From assembly GCA_963555705.1 (NCBI GenBank), contig OY743187.1:12166133-12230132 (forward strand): a stretch of DNA of 64,000 nt, written 5' to 3'. The position numbers were made by a program, and so were the translations under genes. This DNA comes from Ligustrum vulgare (Eukaryota; Streptophyta; Magnoliopsida; Lamiales; Oleaceae). The notes beneath the pieces are model-generated. The model was not told where the DNA came from. It worked only from the letters and a program-made list of their open reading frames with translations, and did not search any database. This document shows, in pieces, positions 56,986 to 64,000 of this stretch; the first letter of the stretch is position 1, and each line of letters opens with the position of its first letter.

Positions 56986-57736
56986 AAGGCAAGGTAATTG
57001 GTCGTGTGTATTTCAAATTGGGGCTAGTTTTAATTGATATTAATAAGTAAATTTTCGATCATTGTGGGTTCGACATTCTACTTATTATTTATTACTTTAT
57101 ACAATAGTAACAATACAGATACTGTCCACTTGTCTATATATTATATAAAAGCAAGTAAGTCTGCAACATTCTCCCGCCTAATCCCAAGCTCTACGAAAAA
57201 AAAATCTTTTCAAAACTGCAAATATCTGTTCAAAAAAATCTCAGAATACTACAGAATCTGTAAACTTTTCAGAACAAAAGTCAAAAAATCTGTTAAAATA
57301 CACAAAATCAGAATACTGCAAAATCTGTTCAAAATCCACAAAATCTGTTCAAAGTCTTTTACTGCAAAATCTGTTCAAAAAAATCTCAGAATACTGCAGA
57401 ATCTGTTCAAAATAGTAATGCCAAAAATCTGTAAACTTTTCAGAACAAAAGTAAAAATCTGTTCAACTGAAAATACACAAAATCAGAATACTGCAAAATC
57501 TGTGCACAAACCACAAAATCTGTTCAAATATCTGTATTCTGATTTTGTCATAATACGGCTCCATAAGACACATCATTTGTCAGAATACATCCATTTTTGA
57601 ATTTTTTCCAAAGGCTGAACTTTGAACATTTTGAAACTTTAAAACGTGGTCAGCAACCCTAATCTTGTGCCAGGCTATCAACTTCATCCTGCTTCATTCT
57701 ACAACTCCTTGCCTCTGAACTTTTACTGGTTCCACC
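56986..57736. other. Upstream region of the RPA70-like gene
   Basis: It contains the repetitive block at 57170-57545. A candidate TATA (CTATATATTATATAAAAGCA) lies at 57134-57153. The 188-codon frame at 57034-57600 runs through the repeats and is low-complexity, so I do not call it. Confidence 0.45.
57170..57545. repeat. Imperfect repeats of AAAATCTGTTCA with a larger two-copy block
   Basis: AAATCTGTTCA occurs about ten times, mixed with CAGAATACTGCA. At a larger scale two blocks of about 150 bases repeat: each runs through CAAAAAAATCTCAGAATACT, then GTAAACTTTTCAGAACAAAAG, then ACACAAAATCAGAATACTGC. Echoes of the same motif occur in intron 1 of the next gene at 58098-58115 and 58235-58260. 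Confidence 0.8.
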
Positions 57737-60700
57737 ATGACTGAACTTACCAACATGGTTAGCGACATAAATTCAACGAAGATCGAGTGGAAGCTGTTGG
57801 TCCGAGTTGTGAGACTTTGGGAAGTGCCAGATTTCAACTGCAAAGACCAAGTGAACAGCATAGAGATGGTATTTGTTGATAAAAATGTTAGTTTCTCTAA
57901 AACCCATTACTCCTGTATTTTGAAAAATGCTATGTACTCAGTCGAAAACCTGTCATTTGCTGGAGAGAGCACAATATTTTATGGACACATTTTTTTCTAA
58001 AGCACAGTCTATGTAATGTATCTGATCTTAGGGGTTTTATAATATGGATAACATGGTTGTGTTTGTTTGAAATAAAATGTAATAGTTCGGATACACAAGA
58101 TCAGAATACAGATTTTGTTGTACATAGCATTTTTCATATTAAAACCACAAATAACACAATATTTACTGCATGCTAACATATGTTTTAATTTTGTACCAAA
58201 TAAACACAAATTCAGAAAACTGTAAACTGCTGAAAATACACAAAATCAGAATACAGCAAAATGGAAGGCAGAGAACTAGCAATGGTTGACACAGGATAGT
58301 AACACATAGCAGAGCAAGGTAGAGCGGAGCAAAGCATATTAACTTATCTATGTAGTTTGAGGACAGCCTTGGATCTTCAAGACAATTCCATTTTTTGAAC
58401 TTCTCCAAAGGAATTTAACTAAAAAGAAAGATAAAAAAGAATTGGTTAGAGAATAACAAATATGGAGAAAAAAAAAATTAAAAAAAATAACAAGTTAATC
58501 AAAGGTTATATGTCCTATTTAAGTCATCTTCCTTTCACATTGTTGCTTTTTAATTTTTGTACGTTCAATTTTCAGGGTGAAAGGATTCAAGCAACAATCA
58601 AACAATCATTGATTCGTATTTTTAAGTCTTCGATCGAGGAAGGACAGCTATACATTGTGGAAAAATTTTATGTTGGTTATAACATGAAGTACAAAGCAAC
58701 AAACCACAAATACAAACTGAATTTTCTGCACAAGACTCGAATTGTAAATGCAATGGATGATGCTTTCAAATACGGAAATTTCATATTTCGTTCCTTTACT
58801 GAGATTTCATCATCTCCTAACCTTTCAGAATATGAACTATTTGGTAACATAACTTTTGGTTCATTTTCTTCTTTGAGGGCAGAATGAAACGCCCTAAAAT
58901 AATATATATATATATACATTTTTTGAAGCCTTAGTATTAAACTAAGCATATTTAACTTGTGTGTTTGTGCAGATATAATTGGCGAAATCGTTTGAAAAGA
59001 TGCATCAAAAATTCATGAATCGAGCAAGGGAACAAATAAGCTAATTGATATCGTGGTCGAAGACTTGGAGTACGTAATTCTAACATATTGAAGGATTGAT
59101 TTACAACAGAAGCTTTAGATGTCTATACTATGAATATATAATAATATAATATGTAAATTGTTCAATGTAGAAAGAATAGGCTCCAATGTACACTATGGGA
59201 TAATTATGCAGAAGAGTTGAGTAAGTTTCTCGACTGTGAAAAAACAGAACCTGTGATCATCATACTACAAATGTGTCGTGCTAAAAAATTTAGAGGTACT
59301 GTTTGGTTGAACTACATTGTTATGTATTAACATAATCAAGCACTGTAAATATTTTAATTTGTAGTACCCCTTTCACAGGTGAAGTCAGGATATCAAGCAG
59401 TTACTATGTAACAAAGATTATAGTCGATGCTCCAATTAGAGAAATTAATGAATTTCGAAACAAGTAAGCCATTCTGTCCATTTTTAATTGTTCTCACATA
59501 AATTACATCTGTTACTCACATAAATTATATGTTTTCCAAAGCTTGACAAGAAATGGAAAAGCAGATTCCAATTCTCAAAGAATAAGTCAAATCTCATCGT
59601 CAACTGTGTATTCTATCTCCACTGATCTAGCAAGTGGAGATACTGAAATTAAAACAATTGATGATCTGCTGGAATTTACTGAGGTCAGTAAATATTTATT
59701 TCTTATATTTATTAAGTATTTCATTGACTTTTTGTTAACAATTTTTAAGGTTGGAAGTTGTTGGGTTTTTGCAACGATCATTGCACTGGAGTGTGAAAAG
59801 AACTGGTGGTATTTATCTTGCACCAAGTGTACGAAGAAGGTCAATCCAGTTGGCAATCGATTTTATTGCGAAAAATGCGACAGATATGATATCACAGGAA
59901 CCCCTAGGTGTGCTAAAGATTAATTAATTATTTTTCGGTTTTAAACTACAATACAGATTATATTTTTTTAGTATTATACATTGATACATGACATAATTTT
60001 AGGTATAAAATTCAAGTTCGGGTTATAGACGGAACTGGAAGTGCAGCTTTTCTCTTATGGGATCGCGAGTGTTCAGAGCTGATTGGGAGTAGTGCACTTG
60101 AATTAAGAGATAATTTTGAGAAGGTTCTAATGTTCTAGCAATTTATGTGCATTGAAATACGCTAATGAACAAGGATTTATAACATTTACAATCTTACAGG
60201 CATCTGGTGAAGAATGTTACCCCGTAGAAATTGATGCTTTGATCGAAAGGAAGGTTTTATTTAAGGTTCAAATCAAACTTCAAAACATTACTGAACATTC
60301 TGAAGTCTATGCCGTAATGAAAATGACTAATGATAACGAACTAATAACAAAACATGTCTCAACTCGTGACAGTGAAAGCCAGGTAAGGATGAATTAAATT
60401 TAGCTATATTTTTTTTGTTCATTTACATCTAACTTGTGAACTTCTCTTACTGGAAAAACAACTGCTAGGGCTCTGAAATGCTTTCAAAGCTAGAAAGCAA
60501 TGATGTTACCGACCTAAGGGTAAGCTATACATAACGATAATTTCAATACATGACAATAGATGAGCTATAATACAATAAATATGTTATTTAATCCTTATGC
60601 AGGATTCAGTGTCAGATAACGATCTCAATACCCCTAACAAAACACCATCAAAAAGATCATGTACTTTGGCAATCAAAGATAGTGAACCACCAACACAAAT

Positions 60701-60746
60701 GTCAAGTAACAAGATGAGGAAGGTTGTGAAGACAGAAAAGGATTAA
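57737..60746 (+). pseudogene. RPA70-like (replication protein A large subunit family) gene with one in-frame stop
   Basis: RPA70 family proteins bind single-stranded DNA through OB folds. Exons: 57737-57886, 58576-58843, 58973-59069, 59171-59295, 59379-59463, 59542-59683, 59750-59907, 60003-60123, 60200-60382, 60469-60519, 60603-60746; 1524 bases with matching phases, 507 residues. The first OB domain (DUF223 style) spans exons 1-2: WKLLVRVVRLWEVPDF, GERIQATIKQSLI, YKLNFLHKTRIV. The second OB follows (VVEDLEKNRLQCTLWDNYAE). The C-terminal zinc-binding OB has CTKCTKKVNPVGNRFYCEKC and VRVIDGTGSAAFLLWDRE. A basic tail ends PSKRSCTLAIKD...KTEKD. The only flaw is TGA in exon 3 (near 58994), where family members have a Gly codon before KDASK. 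Such single-copy-looking RPA genes are often carried by Helitrons. It could be a recent pseudogene, or a single-base error or polymorphism. Confidence 0.8.
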
Positions 60747-61548
60747 CTATGTACTACAATGGATCTTAGGCCCTTTTTGGAATACAAATATGTTACGTTT
60801 AAAGTAATAGCATGAATTGTACTTTTGTTTAGCACTTTTTTGTGGATTGTTAATGTGCTACAATGCTAGGATGATGTACCATTAACTATTTAACACAAAA
60901 CTATTAGGTTTTATGTCATCTCCCTATGGCTTATCTATGTATTGACATAAACCTATATTAGTAAACATGACTTTGTTAAATTCCATTTGTGCTTTTAACT
61001 TAGCAATCAACTTATTTGCACGAGTCATTTTTCAATTGCAAAATACATAGCCTATTCATGAACATATTTTTAACAAATACAGTTATTAAATGTAATATTT
61101 TATATGAAATATAGTAATGATATTAAATTATATTAATATTTTTTAAATTATATATCCATTATCGTATGCAACACAATTATTAAATTATTATAATCTTTTA
61201 ATACAATTATTAAAATAATGATTTTTATTTATTTTTTTATAATGAACATATTCATTTATTTATTTTTGAAATACAAATATTAAAATATTTAATAATTCAG
61301 TATTAAATTTTTAAATGCAGTTATTATTTATTTTTATTTTAAATACTTTTAGTTTATTTATTTTTTAATCAAATATTTAAATAAAAAAAATTTATATGCA
61401 GTTATTAAATTATTTATTTTCCTAAAAATATTTATTAATTTAATTATGGAACAACTTTATTGCAATTGCATTATAAACAAGCAGAAATTTAGAAGAGGGG
61501 AAGAAAAAGAGAAAATTAAGGATCATGCCAATAAAAAGAAGGTAATAC
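60747..61548. other. 3' flanks of the RPA-like gene and the Rab exon
   Basis: A very AT-rich stretch between two convergent gene ends. It presumably holds both 3' UTRs. No coding sequence is seen. Confidence 0.45.
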
Positions 61549-61649
61549 TTAAGAACAGCATGATGCAGCTCGGGATCCTTCCGCAGGTCTGTCAACTAGA
61601 ACCATTCCAGCTGGATTTTGAGTAGGTTGAGCCCTAGGTAGTCTCTTTG
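61549..61649 (-). pseudogene. Last exon of a RabF2-type (Rab5) small GTPase gene
   Basis: On the minus strand an acceptor TTTACAG at 61650 opens an exon in phase 2 that reads KRLPRAQPTQNPAGMVLVDR, then PAEGSRAASCCS and TAA. KRLPR-QP-QNP-GMVL is the C-terminal part of plant RabF2 (ARA7/RHA1-like) endosomal GTPases, and CCS is the double-Cys prenylation end. No GTPase-domain exons are found on the minus strand between 61650 and 64000. So either the upstream intron exceeds 2.3 kb and the gene continues right of the window, or this is an isolated captured exon. Typed as pseudogene only because the rest is not seen. Confidence 0.7.
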
Positions 61650-62641
61650 CTGTAAACATTACACCAAATTTTAATGCAATCACAGAACAAAAATATGAAC
61701 ACTTCTAATAAACAGGCATGCACACCAAGAGAATTGCGCATTTAATATCAAGTGACGAATGCTTCAGATTATATTTGATGTTTAAATAAGCCTTTGTTTG
61801 GTAAACTTAATATAAACAATTTATAAACAACACATTTAACCAAATCACTTTCAATCATACACATTTCAGTTATTAATGATTTTTAAAAATAAAGTTTTGA
61901 AATTAATTATTTCGTTACAGACATTTATTAGACCAAAATGAATATGATTTATAAAATTGTGCTGATTATATAAATTATTTATTAATTTATTTATTGTTTA
62001 AAAAAATAGTTATTAATACTTATTAAAAATAAAGTTTTTACTTTTTATTTTTAAAAAATACAATTTCGAAAAATATTACTTCTTTACATACATTTATTGG
62101 ACCAAAATGAATATGATTTATTAAATTGTACTGATTATATAATATTCTCTATAAACAAATCATATTTCAATCCCCTAAATTGATATGATCAGATTCTAAC
62201 TTACAACAAATTTGTATGAATTCTGACCATTTGCATTTTTGTCTGATTTTTCTGCTGAGGTTAAACATTGGGAGGCGTGCAACAATATATTTATTGGAAA
62301 GGCTGACACAGGCTTCAAGGCAGAAATGACATATTTGCCGGCTCTTCTATCAAAAGTGCACAGTAATCAAAGACTAAAAAAATGCAGTCTACTATAGCAC
62401 AGATGGCCGACAGAGTAGTATAAATGCAGGACACATTTCAGTGTTCAATAATCCTCATTTCATTTCTAGACTAGAAACACAATATGAAAACATTTCTGGG
62501 ACATTATTGATTCTTCTTAAATTAAAAACACTCAAATATGATGAAAAAGAAATGCTGTAAATGGCAGCGTAAAGATGAAGAAGAATAGGAGTTCTGTCTA
62601 TATATATATTCATGGATAGGGATACATTATGCAGCAAAGAG
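61650..62641. other. Intron or intergenic DNA right of the Rab exon
   Basis: AT-rich. A family 3 MITE-like fragment (GCCTTTGTTTGGTAAACTTA) starts at 61791. CAAAATGAATATGATTTATA-type sequence occurs twice (61936 and 62104). No coding exon is seen. Confidence 0.45.
61791..61875. mobile_element. MITE-like fragment, family 3
   Basis: GCCTTTGTTTGGTAAACTTA, then TTTATAAACAACACATTTAAC, closely resemble the 41990 and 51005 copies. Only the left part is clear. Confidence 0.45.
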
Positions 62642-63839
62642 ATGAACATTCCCTCAAGTAGCAAAAGAAACAAACGAAGGCACTCTTTTGATGACAATGA
62701 AGGTTAGTTTTACTTCTGTTATAATGCGACCTCAATCTATTTTTCAAATGAGCAATGCTTATATAATCAGAAATATAAAGAATAGTTAATAGTTAAACAT
62801 CAAAAGTGTGATTGTGGACTAGGAACAATAACTGACAGGATATTTAATGAGGAAGATAGTTTCCATTTGTTTTAAATGTTGCTGTTGGAAGAAAGAGAAG
62901 GATGATAATAATTGTGTCAAGCTAGATGATATAACTCAAATTTTTTAGAATTTAAACGAGTGCAATTACTGATAGTTATTTGTGTACCTAAGCAATAATG
63001 CAGGAAATACCCAGTGCAGGTCAACATTATCATGTATTTTTTTACCTGTATGGAGCAAAAATTCATTTTCTGTTACTCCAGGCTTATCAAGTACAACACA
63101 GAAATGCATAAATGAAAAGAGGGATATAAGGGCCTTCAAATCATGAATTGTAAGGAGTGATATTAATACTTAAACCTCAGTAGCGTGAGGGAGGAGTAAA
63201 TATAGTTGTTGGAAAGGAAACCAAAAAATAAAAATAAAAATAAAACAGTTTTAGAAGAAATGTATAGTTGTTCTGAGATTTAAGTTAAATAGAAGCATTT
63301 CTTTGCAGGGATTGAAGATCATGGGGGAAATGTGTATGCAGACTCAAACAACAAACAAACTGATGGTAATAATTGTGTCAATCTATATGATATAACTCAA
63401 ATTTTTTAAAATTTAAACTCAAACAACAAACAAAGAGCTATTAATAATTGTGTCAAGCTAGATGATATAACTCAAATTTTTTAGAATTTAAATGGGTGCA
63501 ATTACTGATAGTTATTTGTGTACCTGAGCAATAATGCAGGAAATACCCAGTGCAGGTCAACATTATCATGTATTTCTTTACCTGTATGGAGCAAAAATTC
63601 ATCTTCTGTTACTCCAGGCTTATCAAGTACAACACAGAAATGCACAAATGTGTTGAAAGAAATCACAAATGGTAATCCGTGCCTATTACATTATTAGAAA
63701 ATTATGATTCAATTATAAATAATACATTCTGTCAATAGATTTTTAACTTCGAAACATTTCTAAGATCTGATATAATCAATTACAGGTTTGCGAGCAGAGG
63801 AAAGTAGATCCTATAGAGCAGGCAACGTCATGTCTCCAG
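62642..63839 (+). CDS. Start of an unidentified multi-exon gene (four phase-1 exons, runs off the window)
   Basis: I do not recognise the product. Exons 62642-62702, 63309-63365, 63540-63671 and 63786-63839 each end in a single G that joins the next exon to form a Gly codon, so every intron is phase 1 with GT-AG ends. The open reading gives MNIPSSSKRNKRRHSFDDNE, then IEDHGGNVYADSNNKQTD, a Ser/Thr-rich stretch SSSVTPGLSSTTQKCTNVLK and RAEESRSYRAGNVMSP, about 101 residues with no stop. It is hydrophilic and has a basic cluster (KRNKRR). No domain is visible. This low-complexity style resembles the N-terminus of some plant Helitron helicases, and an RPA-like gene lies 2 kb upstream, but no Rep or helicase motif is in the window, so that link is weak. 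Confidence 0.4.
62905..63114. repeat. Duplicated block, copy 1 (contains an exon-like piece)
   Basis: About 210 bases match 63442-63650 with about eight differences. The copy includes GCAG followed by GAAATACCCAGTGCAGGTCA, the acceptor and body of exon 3 of the adjoining gene, but ends before the exon's donor. Confidence 0.85.
63442..63650. repeat. Duplicated block, copy 2 (contains the functional exon 3)
   Basis: The match to 62905-63114 runs from TAATAATTGTGTCAAGCTAG to CACAGAAATGCACAAATG. A third, shorter partial copy of the left part lies at 63366-63412, after exon 2. Confidence 0.85.
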
Positions 63840-64000
63840 GTAAACACATGCTTGGCAATGGAATCAGAAGAACAATTTCTATTCCATTGTAAAAAATAAG
63901 GCCAGATAACCATAATTCTCTTATATCGAACCAAACTCACACAGCGTGTAACACCAGTAAGTTTCTCTTAAACCATTTCATACAAGTTGTGCCAGTATAT

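Noticed and set aside
52135..56990. Target duplication for the copia element
   Set aside because: The flanks GAGCC and AAGGC share only three of five bases, so I do not claim one.
57034..57600. 188-codon plus-strand frame upstream of the RPA-like gene
   Set aside because: It is built from the AAAATCTGTTCA repeats and reads as repeated Lys/Ile/Leu-rich phrases. No splice or family evidence supports it.
63864..63954. A possible fifth exon of the gene starting at 62642
   Set aside because: An acceptor and a GTAAGT donor can be found, but the reading frame that looks most protein-like does not fit the phase of the previous exon.
1..64000. CRISPR arrays or bacterial-type systems
   Set aside because: The tandem arrays have no spacers of even length between repeats, and the whole window has plant gene structure.

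Overview
This window is plant nuclear DNA, most likely from a eudicot. The support is an intron-rich villin gene with ordinary GT-AG introns, a plant-type Rab5 (RabF2) exon, Athila-like, Tat-like and copia retrotransposons, and an AT-rich background full of small inverted-repeat elements. The species cannot be told from the sequence alone. There are no operons, tRNA genes, rRNA genes or CRISPR arrays that I can see.

Positions 1-28363 are one nested stack of retrotransposons. The oldest layer is a decayed Athila-like Ty3/gypsy element on the minus strand. Its 3' LTR is cut by the window start, its integrase, RNase H, RT, protease and gag run from 4.7 to 11.5 kb, its primer site matches the 3' end of tRNA-Asp, and its 5' LTR is split into three pieces that end at 28363. 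Three solo LTRs have landed in it, each with a perfect 5-bp target duplication: 1856-4407 (GAGAG), 6066-7685 (GCTAC) and 12403-15282 (AATAA). A Tat-lineage (Retand/Grande-like) element occupies 15669-27805 inside the 5' LTR, with duplication GTATG. It carries gag-pol on the minus strand, an extra ORF with an intron on the plus strand, and three unrelated tandem arrays. A palindromic dimer of a small repeat sits at its right edge.

Positions 28364-34150 are mostly noncoding. They hold one unidentified coding fragment (29229-29666), two MITE-like copies and a 1.0-kb non-autonomous hAT element at 32956-33975.

Positions 34150-51440 hold the one clearly intact gene, a villin (VLN4-like). It has a noncoding first exon and 22 coding exons, all phase-consistent, giving 960 residues. 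Several introns and the 3' flank carry MITE-like insertions. One exon is only 11 nt long.

Positions 52140-56985 are an internally deleted Ty1/copia element on the minus strand. Its right LTR has been interrupted by a processed retrocopy of the spliceosomal thioredoxin-like gene DIM1/YLS8, with poly(A) tail and long target duplication. The retrocopy's frame is open and joins in frame to an ATG in the LTR, giving a 145-residue chimeric ORF.

Positions 57000-64000 hold an RPA70-like gene (57737-60746) intact in 11 exons except for one in-frame TGA, an isolated last exon of a RabF2-type Rab GTPase on the minus strand, and the first exons of an unidentified plus-strand gene that runs off the window, with a nearby partial duplication of one exon. 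RPA-like genes next to such material are often Helitron-associated, but no Rep/helicase motif is visible here.
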